Source: Thalassia testudinum
Lineage: Eukaryota > Streptophyta > Magnoliopsida > Alismatales > Hydrocharitaceae
Direction: 5' to 3'
Assembly: GCA_037157565.1 (NCBI GenBank)
Contig: JAZHRO010000003.1
Location: 69,380,501-69,444,500 of the forward strand
DNA: 64,000 nucleotides
Shown one piece after another: positions 11,291 through 21,580 of the stretch; within the stretch, counting starts at the first letter, position 1, and every line of letters begins with the position of its first letter. The translations under genes were made by a program, and so were the position numbers. Under the pieces are notes generated by a model. It had not been told where the DNA came from, did not search any database, and was given only the letters and a program-made list of their open reading frames with translations.

Positions 11291-11575
11291 ATCTCCCCCT
11301 TTTTGATGATGACGAAATCATAAATAATGCAAAAAAATCCTCCCCCTTTTTGACATTATCAAAAGGGTTTGATTGATTTTAAATTTCTTATAACTCCCCC
11401 TTAAAACATGCTCTTCTATGAATTTCAAAAGTAATGCCCTCCCCCTTTTTGTCATAACAAGATAGCTATTATTTTTCTCCCCCTTACTAAAGCAAATTTA
11501 GCTAACTTACATCTCCCCCTTAAAAAATTGACAATTAGCTCATAATTTTTTAACTCCCCCTATCTAAATGCTTAT
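11291..11575 (-). other. Array of polypurine tracts, E2 copy 2
   Basis: Nearly identical to 7477-7760: about seven GGGGGAG-type runs on the coding strand beginning at the LTR edge. Confidence 0.75.
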
Positions 11576-12177
11576 GATGAAAAGATAGGGTAAAGAATTT
11601 TTACCTCACCTACCATGGCCAATAAAATGGCCCAAATGAAGGTGGTGGATGCCACATCGGATGGGGCTCCCATCCATAGCTTGGAGGCCCGGGCATTGGC
11701 GCCAGTCTCCAGTCTGGTGGTTGACGTGCGACGGGATCATTGTTTGTTTGCCATCTCGTCGGTCTTCTTGTTCTCCTCCTTGGTCTACTGCTTGGTTCTC
11801 CCAACACGAGTTGACCAACTTTGAGCTTGTAGGTCCAGTCCTTTGTGTTGTTATTATCCCTGAAACCTACAAAACAAGATTATAATTCTTTCTTCGGTAT
11901 CCAAGTGAGCTTTGATCCGGATCTGTTAGCGGGTCTCCTTGATGGAGATCCTTTCTCAACCTTAGGGTTATAAAAATTATCTACTTTGTTAATTAATTTG
12001 TTAGAGTTTTCCTTGAGACATGCAATTTCTTTTTCTATAATATGCATCTTAGTCTGTAAATAAGAAATTTCTAACTTTAAACTATCATTTTCTTCAATCA
12101 ATTTAATATTTTCATTGATTAAATTTTTATTTTCTAATAACAGATTATTATCCTTAGGACTAGAGCTACTTTCTAGG

Positions 12178-14454
12178 TGATAGCGAAAATACGCGATTTG
12201 TTAAAATACGTCGTTGTAACGCGTAAATCCGCTTTCGCTCTTAAATTTATAATCCTAGATAGGGGAGTATCTAGGGTTGTCCAAGGAGGCCAAATGTTTG
12301 CAATAGTGATTCTCTTGCTAGGAATATAAATCTCAACTTTCTTTTTGGTATTTTTCAATATATCATTTTTTTTATTTTTAAACTAAGGCAACATGCGAAC
12401 TGATGGCGGGAAAAGTGTTTACACTTCGAATTAAAATACTAGTTTTAGGTGACAAGCAGAACCTCTCCCTAAGCTCACTCTAGGCAAGTGGAGGCCTAGA
12501 ATAATTAGGGAGAGGGAGTGAAGAATGCTGAAAATAAGCTAATAGAAATGCAAACAAAAAAATTGCAAAGAAGGCAACTAGATAATTGATAAAGTGTTTT
12601 ACAAAAGGCCTAGTAGAGGAAAGCTTGTACTACTAGAAAATTGCAAATAAGAAAATAAAACACAAATCCTCTAGATAGATGGTGAAGAAGAGGGCTTCTT
12701 GCTCCAAGGTTGGTGGCTCCCAAGCTTGAAAAGAATCCTTCAACTCCTTCCTTGCAGAACTCCGCCAAGGTGATGACCTCCAAGGCAAGCCCTAAGGGGG
12801 CGTGCCCTAAGTTTCTCTCCAAGGGTGGATGTCCACCCTAAGCTTTTCTCCTTTGCCTGGCCGTCCTCCTTGAAGTGGGAGAGTCCTCCTCCTTGGCGTG
12901 GCCCAAGTTGAAGAGAGTGGGGAGAAGAAGGCACCAAAAGGGCTGGTGGTGTGCCCCTTTAATCTCCTTCTCTACTCCTTCTCCTTGGGCGTAGGTATAG
13001 GTGGATGTAGGTAGAAAATACACTAAGGGAGGATGCTCCAAAATGGTGGTAGGTGGTGGCTTTTTATAGAATAGGATGGGGGGTTAAGGTGCCCCTTGAA
13101 ATGGAGGGCTAGGATGGAAGGATGAGGGTGGTTGGTGATCCTATGGCTAGGGTGAGTTGGTGCCAACCCAAGGGGTGTTAAAGGGGGTGGTAATGGTGGT
13201 GTTGGTGTCTTTTGGTGGTGGAGAGACACCCCCATGTTGGCGCCAACATGGGGTCTTCTAGAAGGGGAGTTAGGTGGATGGTGGAGATGGATTCAAGGGG
13301 GATTGTGTGGTGGAGATGAGGGGGGATTTTGGAGGGAAAAGTGGCACCACTAAGGGGTGGTTATGGGTAGTTTTTGGCGCCACTTTTAGGTGTCTTTTGG
13401 AGGTGGTGGGTAGGTTAGGTTGGTGCCAAGTAGGTTCGCTTATGTGGAGCTTAGGTGGAGCTAGTTGGGTGGAGTTGGTAGGTGGGTTTTTGGGGTGGTA
13501 CAAGCCAAGGAAGTTGGAGCATAGTTAAGCTAAGCTAAGCTAAGCTAAGCTAGCTTAGCTAATGGAGGAGTAGAGGAGAAGGTGTTGGAGCTAGGGTTTG
13601 GAGGGAGGAGCTGAGGAGAAGTCTGGAGCTGAAATTTGGAGCTGGCTGCTGCTGAAGAGGCTTGCATGGAGCTATTCTAGCTGGCTTAGCTTGCTAGTTC
13701 TTTGCTAGCTACTAAGCCGAGCTAAGGTAAGCTAGCTTCTACCATACTGAGCTAAGGTGAGCTGGGTCTGGTGCTCCCGGGGAGAATCAAGCTGGTTGAG
13801 GCAGCTAAGGTAGCTTAGCTCAACTGAGTTGAGCTAAGCTGAGTCCCTGTGAGCTGGACTTGAGCTTCCTGAGCTGGGATGAATTCTTCTTCAGCTGGTT
13901 GGAGCTGAGTGGAGCTGGATGTAGCTAGATCTGAGCTGGGGTGAACTCCTGTCAACTTAGCCGAGCTAACTAGAGCTCCCTGTGGACTAGTGGGAGCTGA
14001 GATGAGCTAGACTCAGCTAAGTTGAGCTGGATCTGAGCTGACTTGAGCTAGGATGAGCTAAGGTGAACTCTCTTGAGCTGCCATCCAGCTGAGATTAGCT
14101 GAATGGAGCTGGGATGAGCTAACCCTAGTTCAAGTAAGCTAGGTTCCAGCTGCGGTGAGCTAGATCAAGCTGAGGTGAGCTGGATCAAGCTGAGTTGAGC
14201 TGGATTAGGCTGAGTTCCAGCTAGTCTGGGCTTCTCCTTCACCATTTGCCTTCTTGAGTGCTAGGGTTTTAGAGATCTGTGCATCTGTACATCCCTAACA
14301 CTCACAAAAACTCATTAAAATGACAATAAAAAATGCAATGCATGCCTATCCTAATTTATGCCTAAATGCAGCCCAAAAACCCGTTTGCGGAGTAAAATCC
14401 TAAGAGCTAGGTTAGTTTTAAAGCATAAAAATGATGATAAACTGGTGTTTATCA
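12178..14454 (-). mobile_element. Solo LTR, same family as E4, inserted in E2 gag
   Basis: The insert starts TGATAGCG and ends TTTATCA, flanked by CTAGG (12173-12177) and CAAGG (14455-14459), a 5-bp duplication with one mismatch. The intact sequence in gag copy 1 shows the empty site. It matches the E4 LTR (54987-57216) in reverse, including the first 120 bp. The TATA box is at 13061-13068 on the minus strand. No internal domain is present, so it is a recombination product. As the element inside E2, it is younger than E2. Confidence 0.88.
13520..14225 (-). repeat. AGCT-rich tract in U3 of the solo LTR
   Basis: Dozens of AGCT palindromes, mostly as GAGCTG/GAGCTA spaced 5-12 bp apart, fill 700 bp. 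On the coding strand the tract lies upstream of the TATA box. E4 has the same tract at 55230-55875 and the inverted LTR from about 63725. Confidence 0.75.
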
Positions 14455-15667
14455 CAAGGTCCTTAAGTTTTATTTCTAACCTATCATTTTCAGATTTAAG
14501 AAAGCTAAGGTTCTTTTTAATGCTTTTATTTTCTATTCTTAATGATTTACTAACATCAAATAATTCATTAAAAGCTTCTTGTAGATTGAAATTTACCTCG
14601 CTGTCTGAGTCGCTTCCGCTTTCACTGTCGCTATCACTTTCTCTGCCCTTGAAACCAAAGCAAGCGGTCTCTTCTTCTATGGACTTTTCTTCTTCTTCTT
14701 CCTCTGAGATGGAATCATCCCAAGTGGCTTGGAAAGCCTTCTTCTTAGATTTCTTCTCCTTTTCCTTCTTCTTCTCCTTTTTAAGAAGAGGGCATTCTGG
14801 TCGCAGATGCCCTTTCTCGTTGCAGTGGTAGCAACGTCTCGGCCTCTCCTTCTCTTTCTTCTTTGATTCCCTACACAACTTGGAAAACTTTTTAAGTAAA
14901 ATTTTAAAGTCTTCGTCGTCGGAACTTACCTCGCTATCCGACACAGCTTTGAAGGCGAGAGTCTTCTTCGGTTTTGGCTCCGGTGTATCCTTCTTCTTCT
15001 GCTTCAACTTTGTCTCATAGGCCATCAGATTGCCTAGGAGATCTTCCATGTTGAGCTCCTCCACTTCGTTTGCCTCCTCGATGGTGGTGACTTTCTGTTC
15101 CCACTCAGGTCCAAGGGAACGAAGAAGCTTCCCTTGAAGCTCCCCCTTGATGAAAGTCTTCCCTAAAGCTTTCAAATTGTTTACTATGAGAGTGAACCCA
15201 GTGTTCATCTCACTTAAAGTTTCGTTAGATTTCATGGAAAAAGCCTCAAACTCTTGTCAAAGTAAATTGAGTTTACAAGTTTTTACCTTAGAGGTACCTT
15301 CATGAGTTACCTCGAGTGTGTGCCAAATCTCATATGCAGTGGCGCATTGTGAGATTCTGTTGAACTCCTCCGGGCTGAGCGCACAGTACAACGCGTTCAT
15401 TGTTTTCGCGTTGAGCGAGAGTTCCTGGATCTGCTGCTGCGAGTATCCTGCGGTGGATTTGTCTGGGATGTCGAAGGGGGTCTCGCACCTAGCCCAAATT
15501 GTGAAGTCGGTGGCTTGAAGCCATGTCTTCATCCGCAGCTTCCAGTAAGGGTAGTTTCTCCCATCGAAGAATGGCGGACGAGTCGTCGACTGGCCCTTGG
15601 AAATTCTACTTGCGGAACTGCTCCCCTCCATGATCTTCTTGCTGGGTGTAACTCCGAATAGCAAGAA

Positions 15668-15682
15668 CCTGCTCTGATACCA
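15668..15682 (-). other. Primer-binding site (initiator tRNA-Met), E2 copy 2
   Basis: The minus strand reads TGGTATCAGAGCAGG two bases inside LTR c, as in copy 1. Confidence 0.9.
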
Positions 15683-15684
15683 AT

Positions 15685-17389
15685 TGTAGATTCCCTACCA
15701 GGAGGGGGTGATGTAATAAAATGCGGAATATAATAAAACAATCTCAGAAAAAAATTCAATCACACAATGTGCACAATTATTTATAGGTGGAAACCCAAAT
15801 CGAGTGAAAACCACCACCTAACCCTCTCGAGTTAGGATTTTCCGATCAACCAATTTGATCAAATCGACTAAACAAATCACTTAAACGAGGGTGATTCAAC
15901 CTCAATTACAACCACGCTACAAGTGCGAGGGTAGCGTTCCTCAACCCCTTCTCTTCACGAGAAGGATTTTGTCCCACGAAGGAGACGGGAATTCGCAAAG
16001 CGAATACCCAACCAAATAACAAAGTAAAATAACAAATATAGTCCTCTAGAGCCAACAAAGATTTAAACCTAGCTTCTATAGGAATTAGGAAACTCTCCTT
16101 TGCAAGGAGTGCTTCGAATCAATGATGCGGGTGCGTGAGCCACGCGACGGCGCAACGTCGCTCTCATGAACTACGGTGGGAGAGCGGGTGCGCAAAGGCT
16201 TGATGCTCTCAAGATGTAGAACTTCAGTTTGGAGAGCAAGAGCTTTTCCTGGACACAAAAGAGTGTGAAAGTGTATTACTAGGTGTGTCTTGTGTATCTA
16301 GGTGTATCTTTTTGTGCAAGAGGTTCCTCTCTATTTATAGAGGCCTTAGGAAAGCTTTGGAAGGCTTAGGAAAGCTTCCATAGCCGTTGGGAGCAAAGTC
16401 CAAGAGAATCAGGCCGAAATCAGGAATAATGATTACATGGACAGGGTTATCAGACTTCTGATCCTGGCATCAGACGTCTGGGAAACAAGTTTAAGACGTT
16501 TGAAAATAAGGTCAGACGTCTGATTTTAGGCGGGTTTCTTCCTTACTTGAATCAGATCTAAATAGGGTTCTAGTGCAAGTTCATCAGATGACATATAGGA
16601 TGTCTGGCACTATGTTTGGACGTCTGGAAACCTACTTTTTCTGCGGGAATGTATTTCCAAGAGTTGCAACGGCTAGAAAATCTCTGAGAAGAGATTTTGG
16701 GTCAGCCGAGGCAAAACGGTCATTTATCAGACGTCTGGAATGGCTTAAGGACATCTGATAAGGCTCTAACGGTCATATCCTTTAGTGTTTGCTAAGCCAG
16801 CCAATGGTCCACTAATTGGACGTCTAGCAAAACCATCAGACGTCTGGACAAAGGACTGGACATCTGATTTCATCAAACAGAGCTAACTAAGTCCAGCCAA
16901 AATGTTATCAGACATTTGAATCAACATTCAGACGTCTTAAAACACATTATCAGACGTCTGATTTTGGAATTAGACATCTGGAGAAGCTGCTTGAACCCTA
17001 TATTGGTTTTCTGAGTTCTCTACAGAAAACCTAAGTATCCTAGGGTTGTGCTGGTGTTCCTAGGACTACTGTTAGGGTACTTTGAGGCTCTTTAACAAGA
17101 TTTTCTAAGGAACAAAAAGAGCAAGGAAATAAAGACAAAAGTACATGAAGGAAATAAACATAATTCTATCCTATTCTTCTTGTCCTTCCATCTTCAATCT
17201 ATCGCTCCTCGCGAATCTCCTCTGTTCTCCATCAAGCTCCTCCAATCCATCCTGGATGCGAGCTTGAACTCCATCTAATCACGTCTCCATTTGCAATTGA
17301 CCTGAAATCTAATACTCCAGGTGCAAATGTTAAATGACACGTGTTTTGTTATCATCAAAACCAATGATCGTGGTGCTCTAGCACCAACA
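15685..17389 (-). repeat. E2 LTR c (5' LTR)
   Basis: 1705 bp, TGTAGATTCC to CACCAACA, followed by the right GGATG target-site copy. Very similar to LTR b. TATA box at 16332-16339. Confidence 0.9.
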
Positions 17390-19157
17390 GGATGGTTCCT
17401 CTAGAATAGGCCAGCTTCTTGATTTGGGATAGGGGCGTCCTGGATAACTATCCTAGGGCTTGGGATACTACCAGGCTGAAAGTGGCTTGGATAAGGTGGT
17501 TCTTGTGTTGCTTTGCCACTATGGGTTGTTACAGAATTTAGTCCTACCTAGTTTTGATTCGAAGTTGGTAAAATAGGTGGCTGCTGTTAAAATCCCACAT
17601 ACGATGTCAAAGCTTCCATCCCATCGGGTGATGGAACAGGAGGGGCCTGATAAATTATGTGGGCTTGGCTCGGATCTGGGTTCATAACGTGCCTCTTGTT
17701 CGGCACGTTATTCGAATTCGGTACAGGTTGCGAAGGGAGCGTGCCAGGTTGGCGATAATTCTCCATTTGAGTGAGTTGATTTTGTACCTCTGTGATCTCG
17801 TCCTTGTTATGTTTTTGCATAGTCGCATTCGTCTTCTGAATGTTAGCCAGAGTTTGAAGGATAAGAGTCATTTGATCTGTTTGAGTTGGCCCAGATTGAT
17901 AGGTAGGGTTGGACCGAGGCTGAGGTGGCTGATATGGACGAGGAGCTTATGGACAGGGTTGATATGGTGGTCTTTGATTCTAATTATTTCCCGTCCACAG
18001 GAAGTTGGGATGATTCCACCATCCAGGGTTATAGGTTTTAGAAAATGGGTCATTCTGGATGGTGTTGAGGTCCTTATAGGTCTGAGGAACCTCAAGAAAG
18101 TCAGAGTACGAGGGTTCAGAGTTCCCCCAACTAGAATAGGTCAGATTGGAGTTTCCTCCGGTCCTAGAGTCAGACGGGGGTGGATATGGGTCCATCCCCT
18201 GAGAAGATCGGTGATAGACGTTATGCACAGCTTCCCTCCCAAAAGGCGATTGTGCAAACAGGTTTTGTGCAGAGGTGGCTCACTGCAGATGTCGAGTTAG
18301 CTCATCCACCTTCTTCTCATTGATAAAGACCTTGTCCAAATGACTAGCCATCAATTCCAAGTCGACGAATGCGGATAGGCCCTGCGTCTATTGTGCTCCC
18401 CTTGGATTCGTTGATGCACGGCATTCATCTAGTCGATTAAGCCCATCGAGTCATTATTGATGGAGTTCTCGCACATATTCTCAAGAATATCCCACACAAT
18501 GTCTTCATGTTGACCCATGATATTTCCTCCACAGGTTGCATTGACGAATAAGCGAATGTCTTCACAGAGTCCCTGGTAAAAAGACTGGACTTGTTTCCAT
18601 TTAGAAACTTCATGATGGGGGCACTTTCGCATGAGATCCAGGAAGCGGTCCCATGCTTCATGAAGAGGTTCTCCAGTTTGCTGGGTGAAGTGTGTGATCT
18701 AATGTCGTAAGGCATTCGTCCAACGAACTAGGAAGAACCTTTTTAGAAACTAGGATTGTAGTTCGACCCATGTGTTGATTGGACGCATTTGAGTCTAATA
18801 CTAGTGAGCTGCTTTGTCCAAAAGAGAGAAGGACAACATCTTCATGAGAAGAATATCCCGATTTTGGACATCTGACCCGAAGGTCTAGGCCAGATGTTTG
18901 AGTTATTTGATGTGCTAGAAGGGATCTTCGGAATTAAGCCCATGAAACTTTGGAATAGCATGAATCTTGTTGAGCTTGAGTTCAAAATCAGGACCTCCAA
19001 CCGAGATTTGGACTCGAGGTTCTATCGCCACCGCAGCGGGATTATAGTGATCTCACATCATAGGACGCTGCGATGGGTTTACAAAGGCTTGAAATAAATC
19101 ATTAAGGAACTGAAGTTGGTTCTCAAGGTTATTCTCTTCTTCTACTGGTTGTGCCAT
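17390..19157 (-). pseudogene. E1 gag, decayed
   Basis: The minus strand starts at an ATG at 19157 (MAQPVEEENN) and shows an Athila-type gag in broken frames. A TGA occurs soon after the start (about 19053-19055). At 18715-18429 lies the C-terminal part of the gag domain (FYQGLCEDIRLFVNATCGGN), matching E4 gag (IFYHGLEDQIRHFVDASCGG). At 18228-17590 is the Pro/Asn/Gln-rich tail with a coiled stretch (LQTLANIQKTNATMQKHN). Stops and frame changes separate these pieces. It ends at 17390 at the E2 target duplication and continues at 5770. Confidence 0.82.
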
Positions 19158-20245
19158 GATGATGGAAGATGGAGAATTAGGTTTTGATGAATCAAAGGAG
19201 ATGTCTATGTGGTGGGGTTGCTGCACAAACATGGACGTCGAGGCCTGGCCTCGGCGGGAGTGAATCACTAAAGGAGGTCTCAAGGATGGTCTTAAGGACC
19301 TCCTACCGAACATGCACCGATGGTTTGGACGAGAGTGGAATGTGCTGGACCCAATCAAGACACCCAAAAATTTGGATGACTATAGAGGCTTGGGGCGGAT
19401 GATACCCCTTAGTCAGAAAGCCGTCCACCTAAGAAATACTTGGGTAGCCAGAGAAGGAGAGTCTCACAAAGACCCTTACATGGTAGAGCGTCCCCACGAG
19501 TTACAGGGTTTCCCCCACCCGACCTCTCTTGTCACTGATGTTCCAGGTAGACTAGAATGGGGACATTGACCTCTTAAGTCTACCAGTTTTATTTAAGAGC
19601 AAAGGTGCTTAAGATTTCACTTGAACTTTAGATGTATTGAGTGCAAAAGTGACCTAATTTCAAGGGTGGTTGACCCAACAAGGGGGTCAACTTTACCTTT
19701 TTGTCCTTTGAGAAGTTTTAGGTCCTTTCTTTTAAGATTCAAGTGAGATTAAGAGCTTGAATTTTAGGGTTTTCTTGAATAAGTCTCTTCAACCAAGGCT
19801 TAGGCACACCTCTTTTTGGAGAGTTGATTCTTGCTTATGAAGGTGTGTTTCTAAAACCCTAAATTGAAATCCTTAATTTAGCTCTAATTTTGGTCCAATT
19901 TAGTTGCTAAAATATGGTATCTAGGGCTCAATCAAGAAGGTGGTAGTCCTAGTTACCTTAAATGGATGCAAAATTAGTATTGTTGTTGAAATCAAATCAG
20001 GAAACTTTGGTGAATTAGCTAGAGATGGAAAGCATGTAGCCCTAATTGATTTTATCTTATTTTTTCCTTTTCAGAATGAGGGACTTAAGAGAAAGGGACT
20101 AATCAGAAATTACCTGCCTTGGGCGTGTTTGCTGTGCGGCCATCTTCCTTTGAATCTTCTCCCCTGAAACAATCACAACAAAATACATACATCAAGTTAG
20201 TACCAAATCAATATTTGCAATCAAGATTTCTAAATCGCCTATTGC
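19158..20245 (-). other. E1 5' leader between PBS and gag
   Basis: About 1.1 kb of non-coding sequence between the gag start and the PBS, as expected for the long leaders of this lineage. I see no conserved ORF on either strand. Confidence 0.6.
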
Positions 20246-20263
20246 TCCCTGGCAATGGTGCCA
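20246..20263 (-). other. E1 primer-binding site (tRNA-Asp type, degenerate)
   Basis: The minus strand reads TGGCACCATTGCCAGGGA, three bases from the LTR end at 20267. It differs from the tRNA-Asp PBS TGGCGCCGTTGCCGGGGA at three positions, all G to A, consistent with age. E5 and E4 carry better preserved versions. Confidence 0.82.
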
Positions 20264-20266
20264 AAA

Positions 20267-21580
20267 TGTTTGGGAAGCGCTTGATCGAGTTTAGAAAAGT
20301 CGCGTTGTAATACAGTCGAAAAAGCGTTCGAAACAGATACAATTTATTACTCGAAGTTTAAGTCCGAAGTCGAATACAAGGAGCAAATTAAGGTTTAGAA
20401 ATCAAGATCACAACTTGAGAATTTGAATATAATATGCAATAAAAATCAAAGTTATAGCGGAAAAAGATAAATGTAAGCACAGAAGATTAAAAAAATCAAT
20501 GTAATAAGCACAAAATTGGACGTCTGATTTGTGAATTAGTCTAGACGCCTTAAATATGTAGATGCTATAGTGCTTGATCTTCTTTCTTCTCCTCTTCTCT
20601 ATCTCTAGCGGCTGCTTTCTTTCTCCTTCTTCTTTCTTTCTCTTCTTCTGAAGCCTTTCTCTTCCTCTGCCCTCTTCTCTGTCTCGGCTACCTTCAGCTT
20701 CTTCTTCCTTCAATTCCTTCTTTCTCTTTCTTTCTCTTCAGGTCCTTCTTCTGCCTTCAGCCTTTCTTCTCTTTCTGCTTCAGCTCCTTGGCCTCTAACT
20801 TCAACTTCCTCCTTCTTCTTCCTTGGCTTCAGCCCTTAGCTTCTTCTTCTCCTTTCCCTACAAAGCAAAACCTACCCCTACCCGCGTGGGCTCTCTTCTC
20901 CTCTTTCTCTCTTAGGTTCGCTCTCCCAGAGCCACCTTCTCGGGTAATCAAGTCGGGTACGCTCCTGAGACCAAGCCCACCGACATGCGGTGGTGGGCGA
21001 GGTGTGCTGGGTCAAGTAGGATCACCAGGTCTGCGAGGGGTGGTTGCGGACGAGGCATTGGGTCGGGTGAGAGGGGACCTCACCCAGTGAGTAGGAGGCG
21101 AAGAGCCTAATGCAGAAAAATAATTTATGCGGGCGTGATGCTTCGTCCAATTCCGAGGTGGGACTATCTTCCCACCCTCCTCGTGCGCACCTGTGTTAGG
21201 GAAACTTCGTTCGATTGCAGCTGTAGTGATCATGCTTGGACACAAATTTGATGCCTGGAGTTGTGCACGAGTGTGCCACGTGCAACCTAGGACTATGAGC
21301 CTAGAGTGGGCAGACATGAAGAAGCTTGCAAACAAGCTCCTTCCTATTCGTCAATGGTGGTGACCTCCTGGACCTGCAATCACGCAAATGGCCTCGCGGC
21401 CACATCAGAATGCTAAAGAGGCTTCGTCGAGGTATGGCGAGTGTGCTGCAGTGGTCGGCGTGGTGTGGGATTACCTAAGTGCGCGTGCCTAGGGCACCCT
21501 GTGGCCATGTGTGTGGGTGTGTTCGGGGGTGCTTGTGGGTGAGTGGCAGAGTGTATGAAGGGTTTACGTTCACTGAGTTG
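20267..21580 (-). repeat. E1 5' LTR, first segment (interrupted by E5)
   Basis: Begins TGTTTGGG next to the PBS spacer and matches 42491-43900 in the E3 LTR, including a pyrimidine-rich stretch (20575-20840) and a block around 20860-21500. It is interrupted at the AGTTG target site (21576-21580) and resumes at 29630. Joined length is about 2.73 kb, close to the 2.81 kb of the E3 LTR after removing its own insertion. Confidence 0.85.
21576..21580 (+). repeat. Target-site duplication AGTTG of E5, left copy
   Basis: AGTTG precedes the LTR at 21581 and recurs at 29630-29634 after the second LTR. Confidence 0.9.

Larger units (their letters stand above)
11610..15631 (-). pseudogene. E2 gag copy 2, split by a solo LTR
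   Basis: The 5' part (15631-14460) and 3' part (12177-11610) together match gag copy 1 throughout. The same in-frame TGA occurs at 15257-15259. The Q codon that is TAG in copy 1 is intact here. A 2277-bp solo LTR at 12178-14454 interrupts the coiled-coil segment. The zinc knuckle is present near 14800-14840. No pol sequence follows. Confidence 0.85.
5771..17389 (-). mobile_element. E2: Sirevirus-like Ty1/copia element, gag-only, tandem with three LTRs
   Basis: Order in window coordinates: LTR (5771-7476), gag (7795-9534), LTR (9588-11290), gag split by a solo LTR (11610-15631), LTR (15685-17389). Perfect GGATG duplications flank the array, so it sits at one insertion site. Each internal part has a PBS for initiator tRNA-Met next to the LTR, one gag with a CCHC knuckle and acidic coiled tail, and a polypurine array. 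There is no trace of protease, integrase, RT or RNase H. Repeated polypurine tracts and palindrome-rich LTRs recall Sireviruses. The tandem arrangement probably arose by unequal exchange between LTRs. Confidence 0.88.

Noticed and set aside
20408..20713. Glu/Lys/Arg-rich ORFs over pyrimidine-rich tracts (also 42762-43199)
   Set aside because: They come from CTT/TCT-rich sequence in the Athila LTR and differ between the two LTRs.
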